A DNA stretch of 64,000 nucleotides from Branchiostoma floridae (Eukaryota > Chordata > Leptocardii > Amphioxiformes > Branchiostomatidae), in the NCBI RefSeq assembly GCF_000003815.2, contig NC_049992.1, forward strand, positions 5,577,839-5,641,838, in the 5' to 3' direction. Positions within the stretch are counted from its first letter, which is position 1, and the number at the start of each line of letters is the position of its first letter. The notes beneath the pieces are model-generated. The model worked only from the letters and a program-made list of their open reading frames with translations, did no database searches and was not told where the DNA came from. The position numbers were made by a program, and so were the translations under genes. Positions 34,501 to 45,417 of this stretch are shown here, one piece after another.

Positions 34501-37500
34501 AGTAAACATAGTACTGTACAACGCTAAACTTGAAACACAAACCCCAAGGTACATTGTATGCATGGATCAAATTTTCAATAACCTGGTAACTGTTATCTTC
34601 TTCAGTGCACTCCAGCCATCACTAAATAGAGACAGTAGGCATTTATTTATTTAGTATAATCTTCCTGGCAAGTTTGACAAACTGCTGACGTCAAATATCC
34701 ACAAGATGTCCGTAAGTCTCACGATTTTACAATTTCTAAAAGTGATTGGTCATCATTGATTCTGAAGAAGGCAACAGTGGTCGATGAAAATTTGATCCAT
34801 GATTGTGTTGGAAGAAAGTTAAACATTGCACTGAGGAAAGTATCTTTTGAAAACTGGAGTATACTGACACCATAATTAAAAGATTTTATCTTGAATGTAA
34901 CTTACTGGTGGGTGCTGCCATCTGGATCTGTGAATACCTTCAAAGCAAAAGAAGAAGTCTCATAACATGTCACATTGTGAGATAGCTAAGGTGTGTTATC
35001 AATGCATTTAACCTCCAGTGGAACTCACAGCACGTCAAAATGTATTCACTTTTTTTGGTAATTTTCTAATTTTTTTTAAAAATGCATTATGAGCTAAGCC
35101 TGTGTTTATACAATCTCTCGCTGGCTGGGGTTTAGTGACCTCCTAGGGTGGCGCCAATGTAGGGCCGCCGCTATGGGCGCGATTTTAGGTTACAATATGA
35201 GCCTACACTTTTGTGTACGCATAAAATGAAAAAAATAACAGTTTATTTGGTAATGTTTGATTTCAATTGTCGATGCAATTACCAATTTTGAGCTCTGCAT
35301 CTAATAGATATAAATGCCCTATAACAACTATACTGAACTGAGGCTAGTATATGCATAATATGATTAGAAGTATCATCACCAATACTTATTAATGGGTGCA
35401 ACTTGTCTAAAAACTGTATCTGTTTGGTAACTGTAACTGATATTACCGACACATAGGTTTGCAGCATCTAAAAACAAGACTTGCCTCAAAATCGTTGTCC
35501 TCGAATACTGTGAAAATAAAGAAATACAGAAGATTCATCAAAAGCACATTCTCACAAATGTTACAGTAAAAATCATTTCCAACACTTCAGTAAGTACAGA
35601 TTGTCTAAGTTGCTCTCATCCGTGCAATATGATAGGAGTATCTTGACCACATTTCTAATGGGCCAGTTCCAAGGGTTTGATTGGCCAGGAGTGGAAATGT
35701 TACCTTTCCTGCTGACTGACTCTCCAGGAGTCCTGGCTTAATGTGCCAAATACTACGATCCATACCCCCTTGAGAAGGCATGGTGATGGCTAATGTTTTT
35801 TTCTTGCTTACTTGTTTGCCGATCACTCTTAAGGAGGACACTTTGTATAATTGTGAAAAGTGGAGGACCTGGCACCTTTGGGAGTTACACTGCGTGTATT
35901 GAAGGTCATTAGAATGTGAAAAATACATAAAAATTGCGATTATTCTGTTAAAAAAATTGATCAGCTCATCAGACTACTTATCACTCACTGACGATCATAA
36001 AAAGGTAAGGACACCACAGTCGGATTGTATTTACCCTGTAGTCACATTGAATCAGTGACCTGTCCTATACTGAGTCCGGATCTAAACAACTTAGGTTTAT
36101 AAAATGACCATTGTGATTTGGGGTCTTTTGTTGGTGTCAACCCTGCTGAAAACTCGCAACGTTCGTCCTTGGCAAGGTTAGTCCTTGGCACAGTTTTGTT
36201 CTCGGCAAGGTTTGTCCTTGGCACAGTTTTGTGATCATGGCATAGCTCACAGACAGGAAGATTGAAGTAGGTTTTATTTATGTTTATGCTTTTTCTATCT
36301 TTTTAATTATATCAAAGATGTGTGAAGCAGCTAATTAGTCTGATAATGATATACTTGTAGGTGTGTGATTGAATGTGCACATGTAATCTTCCTGATTCTT
36401 GCCACAGTCTGTTTAATGTACATGTACCGCCTAGCTGGAGCCTTTTGTCTCTATGAGAGTGAGTCATGGCTTTGGAACATTTTTATACCCACTACACTGT
36501 CTGACCTTCTGGAGAAATCTTGAGATCTTTATAAAGAATCTTGAGACTTAATAAAAAGATCTCAAGATTCTCATTAAAAAATCTCAAAATTGCCTGAAAA
36601 CATCTCAAGATTTACCACAGAATCTCAAGATTTTTGGAACAATTTTTGAGATTTCTCGATTCTCAAGGAGGCATGAAGACCCCCACTGGGGGTCATTATC
36701 ATCATTGAATACCATAGAGAAGTTTTTCACCAAATATCAGCTACGTAAGTTTAAGAGTCTACAAGCATTTTTCCAAGGTGCTCTGTGCAAAATAGCACTG
36801 TGTCATGATGGAAACCTCTGATTCACCTATACAAATGTCATGTAGATAACCCTCACTATGTAACCCTAAACTCCAGGGTGTGACAGCAAAAAATGAGTGT
36901 CTATTGTGTGTAGCTTCAGGTCAGTCACAGGTGAGCCTACCATAGCATCACACTACACAGTTCAGTAGACCAAAAACCCAGGGAAAGAGAGCTGTACATG
37001 CACAAGGAGCACAGGAATCCATGTTTTTTCTTGGCTTAAATACTGTATACCTCAGCAGCAACTAGTACAAATGTAATCTGCCTGTGACGAGTCGATTGGT
37101 GACTGAAAGCAATTCCATGTATTGTTCTCAGGAAATCTGAAATCTCCTCGTGTCATAAAGACAACCATCGTACTGGGCAACCAGCAGGAATCCCCAGGAA
37201 AATCCAGCAAACAATCCTCTAGACATAAGTCTGACAAAAATGAATAACTATGAACGTGAATAACTATGTCTACATCAAGTAAATCACGTCTCGCCTCTGC
37301 ACGGGTTTCATCAGTTGCCAAATATGGTAGCCTTCACCATGGCAACCAAAGTCGAAGGACGACATTTGGCGAAGAGGGAACAGGACCAGGTCAGTTTCTA
37401 TACCCTGTTGGAGTTACAGTGTCCGAGGAAGGGGAGATCTTTGTAGCTGATAGTGGGAACCAGAGAATTCAAGTCTTCACCCTGAAGGGAAAATATGTCC

Positions 37501-39752
37501 GTCAGTTTCCAACGGTGGTGTCTTGTAGAGAGGAGATGTGCCCAAACGATGTGGCGATGGACGGGGAGGGGAACCTGTGGGTGGTGGGGAACACGGAGTC
37601 CGCGAATTTTGCTGTGCAGTACGACAAGCACGGCAAGGTGCTGACAAAAATTGATCTACAGTACACAGTGTGGGATAGGGGAGTCACCGTGGACACCAGG
37701 AGGAACCACATCCTCATCACACAAACCACAGGAGACTGGAACAACACTTGTACAGAAGTGCAGGTGTTCAGGCCTGAAGGGACACTTGTGAAAGCTCTAT
37801 GCCAGCAGCAGGGGATGAAGTACCCACAGACCATGACTGTAGATAGGAAAGGGAACACTCTTGTGACGGATTATGAAAATAACTGTGTCTACTCGTACAA
37901 TGAGGATGGACAGTTCCTGTTCCAGTTTGGAGGTGAGGGAAGTGGTGAAGGTCAGCTGAAGAACCCCCACGGCATCTGTACGGACATCTCGAGTAATGTC
38001 GTCGTGGCAGACAGCGAAAACGGTCGCGTGGAACTCTTTGACAAGGCAGGCAAATTCCTCAAGCACATCGCTACGGACATGAAAGAGCCGTGGGCTGTTG
38101 CCATGGCAACACAGGGACAGCTGGTGGTGACTGACATGTTTGATGTTTCAGTTTCTGTCTTCCAAACCTTTGAAAATTTTTCAAAGCTTTAGATTTCAAA
38201 TATGCACAAAGAACATCAAATGAACTGTGAATGCCTTACCTAGTACATGTACGATCTAGTTACTTTCGCAAATTATATACAAGCTGGTTGTGTTGCATTG
38301 ATAGTATGAGATATGTAAGTTTAAAGTTCACATTGATCCCAATGTTTGACTTGGTGTGATGCCAATGTTTGACTTGGTGTTGGAGTATTTTTGGCCAGGA
38401 CTACAAATAAATTTCCAAAGAGGAAGAACTTTAACTGTAAGATAGATGGATTTTATAACTAATGATGATGATAACTAATTAAGATACTGTGGTCGTTTGG
38501 TTCCCCACAAGATATTGGCTCCTTGATTTTTATCAGTAATATGTAACATAATATAACCCATAACATATAACGTTATACAAACTGTTTCTTACTAGTGTAT
38601 GATGAAAAATAATGAAATGTTCTTGCATTGCTGTCGTCTTATATCTCTTTTCTTTAAACAGAAATTAGTGTCAATAGAATTTGCACAAGATACTGTAAAT
38701 GCAGAAATGTTCGCGGTGGATTAATGCTTGCGGTTTTCGCGGTGACCACTTTACCGCGAACTTAAAACCAACGCGAACATTTTTCTATTATATGTCTATA
38801 TATATATGGTGTCACCGCGAACTTAAATCGACCGCGAAAAGTCATTTTTCCCGCTACCGCGAAATTAAATCCCCGCGAACTTAAATGCATTTACAGTATG
38901 TTGGACCAGGGTTGTAGCTACATGTAGAGCCCGTCCTTTGACGGAATTTTGCAGCTGGACGAAAAAAAATTTTGCCCATTCCATCCTCTGTGACGGACAA
39001 AGATCGATTTGTAACAATATGAAAAAAAAATTGAAATTTTGCAAAGATCTAAAAACAATCAGCAGAAGTTTTCAGCGTCTCGGGCCTTCAGTGCTCGATA
39101 GGATTTCCATTAAAAATCGAGGGGACATACAGAAATAATTTCTGGCTGGCCATGGCTACAACCCTGTGTTGGACTTGGGGCATACAATAAAGTTATGTAC
39201 CACACACCTACTGAGTCGTGCTTCGTCTGGTTGGCAAACACGTCTGGCTCCTGCAGATATCCGGCCACGTACAGATATGTGTCGTCCCAGCGCAGCTTAG
39301 TGTACGTTTCATAGCGAGGTTTGGGATAGTCTTCTCCTTGAATGTCTTGAAAATTTGGTACATGAATTCAACATATGATTAAACAAGAAACAAATAAGCT
39401 GAAATATGGAAGAATTTTCTCCAAAGCAGGTCATTACTAAGTATACGAAATAATAGACGTTAAACGAGGACAACAACAACTGTAGTATTACGACTTTTTA
39501 AAGTGAACAGGTGACCTTACCTACAAACTTGTCCATCCACTGCAAATCGGTCCATGCCCTTTCATCTAACCTACCGTCCACAGTGATGCCCCCCTCCCCC
39601 TCCCGGAGTTTGTACACCACGGAAGTTTTGGGCAAGGGCAGTCCGCAAGGAGGGTCGTCTGAAACTGACGGCTGGCTTAGAGATAGAACTAACAACACAG
39701 AACATGTATACAGCAACAAATACTGCATTTTAACTGCCTGTCTATTAGCCAT
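31547..39752 (-). CDS. Secreted CBM9-like carbohydrate-binding protein, 10 exons
   Basis: Minus-strand exons are 39752-39521, 39345-39208, 35507-35485, 34937-34906, 34275-34218, 33411-33312, 33058-32904, 32676-32606, 32356-32248 and 31747-31547. They sum to 1119 nt, 372 residues. The N terminus is a signal peptide (MQYLLLYTCSVLLVLSLS). The body matches the family 9 carbohydrate-binding fold: DGRLDERAWTDLQWMDKFV, RWDDTYLYVAGYLQEP, FEDNDFEVFTDPDGS, YKEFEINAINTTWDLEL, then FSRVEWHV and WVWSPQHSINMHLPERWG. Several NxS/T sites fit secretion. Such domains usually bind sugars in xylanases or stand alone in uncharacterised proteins; no enzymatic domain is attached here. Exon 3 is only 23 nt and uses a GC donor (gcaagt). 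Intron 2 (35508-39207) contains an oppositely oriented NHL gene. The ligand is unknown. Confidence 0.85.
33069..33099 (+). repeat. A-rich tract in CBM9-like intron 6
   Basis: A nearly pure run of A, starting about 10 bp from the acceptor of exon 7. On the gene's strand it is a poly-T, so it may simply be an exaggerated polypyrimidine tract. Confidence 0.8.
33503..33770. repeat. Inverted-repeat fragment of a common repeat family
   Basis: Left caaaaagtagttactcaagcaactggatat is mirrored by atatccagttgcttgagtaactac at the right. Between them lies ggattctatccgaaacgtct. Related pieces are at 110-200, 17030-17110 and 24590-24660. The phrase resembles 3' parts of Penelope-like elements as I remember them. 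That class call is tentative. Confidence 0.6.
36160..36232 (+). repeat. Short tandem repeat (gtccttggca units)
   Basis: A unit of about 38 bp containing gtccttggca twice occurs two times, with caaggtt and cacagttttgt alternating. It lies in intron 2 of the CBM9-like gene. Confidence 0.65.
36515..36668. repeat. Cluster of palindromic TCTTGAGAT/ATCTCAAGAT words
   Basis: About nine copies of a 9-10 bp word in both orientations in 150 bp, spaced 15-30 bp apart (aatcttgagat, atctcaagatt). See the finding on this cluster. Confidence 0.7.
37266..38192 (+). CDS. Intronless NHL-repeat propeller protein nested in an intron
   Basis: A single open exon of 308 residues. After a Ser/Arg-rich start (1-40), six NHL blades follow: about 46-82 (YPVGVTVSEEGEIFVADSGN QRIQVF), 96-133, 140-182, 187-225 (YPQTMTVDRKGNTLVTDYEN), 235-270 (NPHGICTDISSNVVVADSEN) and 275-304. 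Six blades make a complete beta-propeller like the C-terminal part of TRIM2/TRIM3/TRIM71. No RING, B-box, coiled coil or filamin domain precedes it, so it cannot be a ubiquitin ligase by itself. Blades 2 and 3 are degenerate. It lies on the strand opposite to the CBM9-like gene, within its intron 2, and has its own AATAAA about 215 bp downstream. Lack of introns suggests retroposition or exon capture. Expression is not shown. Confidence 0.8.
   Translation: MSTSSKSRLASARVSSVAKYGSLHHGNQSRRTTFGEEGTGPGQFLYPVGVTVSEEGEIFVADSGNQRIQVFTLKGKYVRQFPTVVSCREEMCPNDVAMDGEGNLWVVGNTESANFAVQYDKHGKVLTKIDLQYTVWDRGVTVDTRRNHILITQTTGDWNNTCTEVQVFRPEGTLVKALCQQQGMKYPQTMTVDRKGNTLVTDYENNCVYSYNEDGQFLFQFGGEGSGEGQLKNPHGICTDISSNVVVADSENGRVELFDKAGKFLKHIATDMKEPWAVAMATQGQLVVTDMFDVSVSVFQTFENFSKL
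38406..38411 (+). terminator. Candidate poly(A) signal of the NHL gene
   Basis: AATAAA about 215 bp past the stop codon, the first on this strand. Confidence 0.45.
38691..38898. mobile_element. TACTGTAAATGCA MITE, copy 1
   Basis: The ends tactgtaaatgcagaaatgt and aaatgcatttacagta are inverted. The interior is rich in gcgaac, ccgcgaa and ttcgcgg in both orientations (gttcgcggtgg, taccgcgaac). Lies in CBM9-like intron 2. A second copy, reverse-oriented, is at 46094-46316. Confidence 0.85.
38905..39169. mobile_element. Inverted-repeat element with agggttgtagc ends
   Basis: The ends ccagggttgtagctacatg and catggctacaaccctg are inverted. The inside contains cgtcctttgacgg and gtgacggacaaag. It sits next to the previous MITE, 38 bp before CBM9-like exon 2. 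Confidence 0.7.
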
Positions 39753-40843
39753 GCGACCAAAGTATGCAAGGGTACATGCAGGGCGAAAATATCGGATGAT
39801 ATGACCTATGACCCGGAAATGGAAGGTAGATTAAAGGGCCATTGAAGGTCATACTTGGTTTACTTCAAATAACACATTCGGTAACAACTTGTTAACGCGC
39901 AATTAACGACTGTATAACTAAGGGCCATCAAATGATATTTTTAATCAGCATTAACAAAAGTTCCTATTGAGTTTACTTTTTTTTTCGACGGAAGACCTGA
40001 ATAGTGGTCAACTTTATATTTTGACGTTATTCGGAAAATTGCTTAATGTGTTATCTTAGACTTACCACTAGGCACACACCACTACATATCATTTAAAAAA
40101 AGACTTCCTGTATGAATCAGCTGGTTCCTTGGACCTTTCTTCATTTCAATAATATGCATTGACGGTGGGCCGCATGCCGAAACGCATTTTCATGTAAAAA
40201 ATAATAATTGAATGCGCAAAGTTTCGCAAAAGTTACCTGTTTTGTTAGAAAGCGAAGAAATGCGTACAATTGAGCAAATTAAAGAAAATTGAGTACATTG
40301 ATTTTTTATCATCACGGGCACGGCGCGTGGTATTGAATAGGAGTGGGTCCATTTCGAATTTAACGCAGAGGAATACCCGAAAGTAACCTGGGGCCTAAAA
40401 TACGCGAATTCGCCGACTTTTCAATAATATTGGTAGTCAATGTCCTTTTCGCAGTAGATCAGTATTATTTTTTGATAATGTTTTTGCAACCACTTGTCCC
40501 TCTCATAGATCAGGGTTTGGGCACCCTTAAGTATGCATCCTGTAGGGAGCTCCCCCGGAATCATTTTGACATCCTGACCTATGCTAAAAGTTCGGAAACC
40601 AACCCACCGCCAAAAAAATAAATCGCCAAAAACTCCTCTAGAAAGTCATCGAAGGAGGCTTCTCTAAACTTACTATCGCAAAAGTATGAGTAGTGTAGTA
40701 TAGTACTAGTCACTCAACGTATACGTGTGTTGCATATAAATGTATTAGGACATATCTTTACTTGATTTGTCTACGTTGCATCTGATTTAAGGTTGCTCCG
40801 TTGTGAATGGATTCTCAAACGTGAGTTTGCGGTAGACAAGAAG
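39753..40843. promoter_or_regulatory. Divergent promoter interval, CBM9-like and thioesterase genes
   Basis: The start codons of two oppositely oriented genes are 1.09 kb apart with no exon between them. A shared regulatory region is plausible. No TATA box was seen close to either start. Confidence 0.35.
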
Positions 40844-42640
40844 ATGACGTCACGGGTTCGCCTCACTCCAGCGGTGAAGACGTCCTTTAACACTGAAGAC
40901 CGAAGTATCTCCGCAATCTACAGTCCGCAGCCATGGGATTTTGACCCTACAGCTACAGGTAGACTTCTACACATATCATTACAACGCGATTATAAACATA
41001 AGTAAAATACCAAGCCGGACCCAAATGGTACCGGTATTTTCGTACCGTTGAGAAATCACTTTTTTTTATTGCTTATCAGTCTATTTCTATACAATTTCTA
41101 TATTCAGAGCAATCATGTGATCTATAATTTTGAAAAAAAAAAGTCTTGACTCATACCTCCAGAAATGTATTTTATGCAAATAGCTTAACATTTGCAGAAT
41201 TTATGCATGGCGGTGTTCACCCTTAAAAAAAGGACATTAATTGTCATTGAACAGTTTTGTCACTTTTGTATCGATTTTAAGCAAATCTGTACCTCATTTA
41301 CATGTTTGGTATTTGTTTATGTTTTATCTACCATGAATCAAATGTGTTACATTTATTGAAGTCCAGTTACGGAAAACAGTGGAATCATAGAATTTCCTGA
41401 TTAGATATGATATGAGTCATAGATAGATAGATAGAGACCTAATTTGCATGATATGTATCGAATTGTGTCCATCCCTGCCTAAGCTACCTTCATGCCTAAA
41501 ATTATGCGAATTTGTCGTTCTTTTCTTGAATTAACATATTGGACCAACCATCATTTATTCTGCGATTTGACGGCAGCCCAAGTTGACCCGAACACCTCAG
41601 GTCGCAGCTCAATTGTCCACGTTTTTTTCTCTCCCTTAAGCCCTGGTGACAAAAATCGTACAACGTCCTTGCAATGGCACATTCCGCACATCGCACGATG
41701 ATCGTAGTGAATCGCAGACAAATTGTAATCAAAATCAGCCATCGCAGAGAATCGGATGATGTTCAAATTTTCTGATGTTCAAGTTTAAAAAAAAAACGTA
41801 TCATTTTTTGCGTCTCCGGATGATGTCATCCGTCACATAAAGTCAATGTGGCTTATGATGAAACAACAGTTATCTTCTTTTTTTATCCTAGGACTCTCTG
41901 TTCCAGTCTGGAAATTCCTCGACCACGTTGCCCCGAAGTGGATGGAGACGCATACCCATTGGTTCTCAGCCCCGAAGGACGGACCACCGTTTGCAGACAT
42001 GTTCTTCTTCCGCTGCATAGCCTTTAAGTTTTCGCATTCCTTCTACACACAACTGTACCCTGGCTGTAACTTAGCTTATAGTTCTAGAATCTCAAACATA
42101 GGTAAGACATCTCTTGTCATAAAGCAACGGGTATATGATAAGGCCCCCGGTAAAGATGCTCTAGCAGAAGGTTGTATGCAGTACGTCTGTGTATCTTCTA
42201 AGTCACGTTGTCCTGAGCCCTGGGCAGCTTGGCTTGCAAAGAGGTATCCTGAATACTATTCAGCTCCTCGCACAGCTGTATTCACTCCCACGGTGGCTGA
42301 GCCGAAAGATTCATTCGTCTACTCTGTAAGGGTTGCCCCTAGTGATGCAGACTTGTTCGGACACGTGGGTCACTTCCAATTTGTACGATACTGTCTCGAT
42401 TGCGTCTCATTCGGGAAAGTAAAAAACGCGTATCCTTCCCTTAGCGAATATTTGTCTCAATATAAGACAGAAAATGTTAAGGTGCTCTTCCAAGGTGAAG
42501 CTAGAGCTGGCGATGTGCTCACTGTGGTATCATGGGAAGACGCCGATCAGCCTTGTACGATCAGATTTCAGATTAAGAAGGGAGAAAACAATGTTACCCA
42601 GTGTTCGCTCAAGTTCTTCACTGTCACTAGCAAAATGTAA
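40844..42640 (+). CDS. Double-hotdog thioesterase-like protein, 2 exons
   Basis: Exons are 40844-40958 and 41892-42640, joined in a Gly codon: 864 nt, 287 residues. There are two hotdog-like halves. The first spans about 5-145 (VRLTPAVKTSFN, then SRISNIGKTSLVIKQRVYD). The second spans about 165-287 and carries the acyl-CoA thioesterase signature region VRVAPSDADLFGHVGHFQFV RYCLD, followed by VLFQGEARAGDVLTVVSW and QCSLKFFTV. The DADxxGHV segment matches the active-site area of 4HBT-type enzymes (usually DxDxxGHVNN). The NN pair is GH here, which may alter catalysis. There is no signal peptide. The start codon overlaps a CRE palindrome (aagATGACGTCA). Frame stays open upstream to 40793, but ATG at 40844 is the first Met. 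The terminal 180 bp is duplicated at 43659. Substrate unknown. Confidence 0.75.
40845..40852 (+). promoter_or_regulatory. CRE palindrome overlapping the thioesterase start codon
   Basis: TGACGTCA begins at the second base of the ATG. As a coding sequence it reads Met-Thr-Ser. Binding by ATF/CREB proteins is inferred only. Confidence 0.4.
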
Positions 42641-43655
42641 GTTACACCAGGATAGAAACATTTCTGTGACATTCTTGAATTTGTAAAATAATGATATTTA
42701 ATATCAAGAGGGTTGAAATTAGTTACGTATGGCTAATAGTGTCGTATTGAAGTTTTGTTGCCCAAATGTTTGTCGTCCATGTGATATGGGAATGTTTGCG
42801 AAACAAAATCAATACAGAAGAGTGGCAACCAAATGAACAAATTTTAATGGTGCCCCGATGTTTTGATCTCAAATTGGCCAGATAACATTTTTTTAAATAA
42901 AGACTCTGATCATGCCCAATAGAAACATTATAATTCTTTTCTCCACAATATTACCCAGGTTGTTTATCCCCTATATATGTATGTACCTCTCTCTCTTCCC
43001 CCCTCTCTCTCCCTCTCTCAATAATGTTCAATTCCTATGAACGGTCTAAAAAAAACATGGCCTTAGTAAGTCTCGAACACAAGATAGAGTTCCGCTGCAG
43101 TACCATCACACTTCGCTAGGAGGCTTCTAATCCAACCAATGCAAGGCCTTATAAAGGACATAAAGACCTACCGACATATCAAATACCCAAACAGTCCATT
43201 CAGACGGCCTCTATAGGTATTTTGCGGACAGACATCTCCACCAGAAACACACACAGCAGTCACTACAATATCAATCTCCATTTACGGAGGTAATAAACGT
43301 TGACGTTACATCGGTTATATCCGTAACGTTAGTTCATTTTTATTCGCAGGGTAACTTTTTTATCCGTTGTCGGAAAATGGCAAGAATATCAAGTCGACGG
43401 ACGGTGGTTTAAGTAATGCAATATCTTTAAAATATTTGCAGTTTGAAACTATCATCCGTCAAATTGATATCCCAAAATATCGTGCTTTTAAACAAACCGA
43501 ATATAGGTTACCGGCGATTAAAGGTCATCCAGCGTTAAAACCATATATTAAAACCAGGTAGGGATAATCGTGGATTTCAATATTGATACTAATAACAAAA
43601 AGTCCTACTTATATCTTACTATGTTTTTATATCTTACTATGTTTTTTACTTGGAT
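42462..43655 (+). repeat. Tandem duplication, unit 1
   Basis: Runs from the last 180 coding bases of the thioesterase (tataagacagaaaatg) through its 3' flank to ttggatc at 43654. It contains gtaataaacgttgacgttac and cagtttgaaactatcatccg, which recur in unit 2. Confidence 0.8.
42896..42901 (+). terminator. Candidate poly(A) signal of the thioesterase gene
   Basis: AATAAA 256 bp after the stop. In the duplicated copy (about 44816) the same place reads AATAAG. Confidence 0.5.
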
Positions 43656-43841
43656 CAATATAAGACAGAAAATGTTAAGGTGCTCTTCCAAGGTGAAGCT
43701 AGAGCTGGCGATGTGCTCACTGTGGTATCATGGGAAGACGCCGATCAGCCTTGTACGATCAGATTTCAGATTAAGAAGGGAGAAAACAACGTTACCCAGT
43801 GTTCGCTCAAGTTCTTCACTGTCACAAAGTGTAAAATGTAA
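43656..43841 (+). pseudogene. Duplicate of the thioesterase C-terminal exon end
   Basis: Encodes a nearly identical C terminus (YKTENVKVLFQGEARAGDVL ... QCSLKFFTVTKCKM). The last residues differ by one inserted codon (TKCKM against TSKM). It has no acceptor or upstream half, so it cannot make a hotdog fold alone. It could only act as an alternative 3' end by read-through, for which there is no evidence. Confidence 0.75.
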
Positions 43842-44896
43842 GTTACACCAGGATAGAAAAATTTCTGTGACATTCTCAAATTTGTAAAATAATGTTAATT
43901 AACATCAAGAGGGTTGAAATTAGTTACGTATGGCTAATATTGTCGTATTGAAGTTTTGCTGACCAAAACTGTGTGGTTGGTGATAAGAAGTGTACATGAC
44001 CCCGGTTATAATTATCATTTTTGCATAGGGGTGATTAACATTGCGTTAACATTGAGTGTTCATGAGGTGTGTATGAAAACGCAAATGATAGTTTGAAATT
44101 TTGAGCAACGTAAGATACGATTCACACACCTGAGGTACATACCCAAGGGAGTAGTGATATTCTTGTTACGTCCTTTTGTGCTTTGATATTAACAATTAGA
44201 ATGTATTTTAATGGTGCTCAACTTGTTGTAAATTGCCCGGTGTTCGTTACCTCTAGCAAGCAAACTAAACTGAAGAGGTAAAATGAAAAAGTTCTACCTG
44301 AGCAACACTTAGCATTCCTCTACGTTTATAAAATAACTAAATAAACTAAAATTGAGATGAGATGCGTAGTTTGTATTCTACATTTCACTTTTGGGGAAAA
44401 TTGATTCAATGTGCCCTCAATGTAACCTGGCATAAAATAGATGTTCGAATTCCGTCTTTCCATACCCTTGAACTTATGTGGAATAGAAGTTCCTTTTTTT
44501 CTATCCCCTAAAATTCGATTGGAATGGATGATTCTTCCCTTCCCACTCCATCTCACTCCATCAACCTCTAGCTGTCTCTTTTGCCTATCACGTGATAAAT
44601 CTGACCAACCACTTAGTCCGAATCTTAGCCCCTCCCGTGGGAAAACCAAGATGGATGTTTAAACAGTTCTGTCCAACGAGTGCCCAAATGTTTGTCGTCC
44701 ATGTGATATGGGAATGTTTGTGAAACAAAATCAATACAGAAGAGTGGCAACCAAATGAACAAATTTTAATGGTGCCCCGATGTTTTGATCTCAAAATGGC
44801 CAGATAACATTTTTTAAATAAGACTCTGACCATGCCCAATAGAAACATTCTTTTCTCCACAATATTACCCAGGTTGTTTATCCCCTATATATGTAT

Positions 44897-44897
44897 G

Positions 44898-44936
<39 letters not shown>
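44897..44936. repeat. (CT)n microsatellite
   Basis: An expanded CT run in unit 2. Unit 1 has a shorter, interrupted CT tract at 42988-43020. Confidence 0.85.
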
Positions 44937-44938
<2 letters not shown>

Positions 44939-45417
44939 CCTTAGTAAGTCTCGAACACAAGATAGAGTTCCGCTGCATTACTATTACACTTCGCTAAGAG
45001 GCTTCTGATTCAATTAATTCAAGGCCTTATAAAGACCTACCGACATACCAAATACCAAAACAATCCATATCTATCTTGCAGACAGACATCTCCACCAGAA
45101 ATACACACAGCAGTTACTACAATATTAATCTCCATTTACGGAGGTAATAAACGTTGACGTTACATCGGTTATATCCGTAACGCTATTTCACTTTTATTCG
45201 CAGGGTAACTTTTACCCCTTGTCTGAAAAAAGCAAGAATATCAAGTCGACGGACGGTAGTTTCAAGTAATGTAATATCTTTAAAATACTTGCAGTTTGAA
45301 ACTATCATCCGTCAAATTGATATCCCAAAATATCGTGCTTTTAAACAAACCGAATTGGGGTTACCGGCGGATAAATGTGACCCAGCGTTGATACTATGTG
45401 TTACAACTAGGTAGGGA

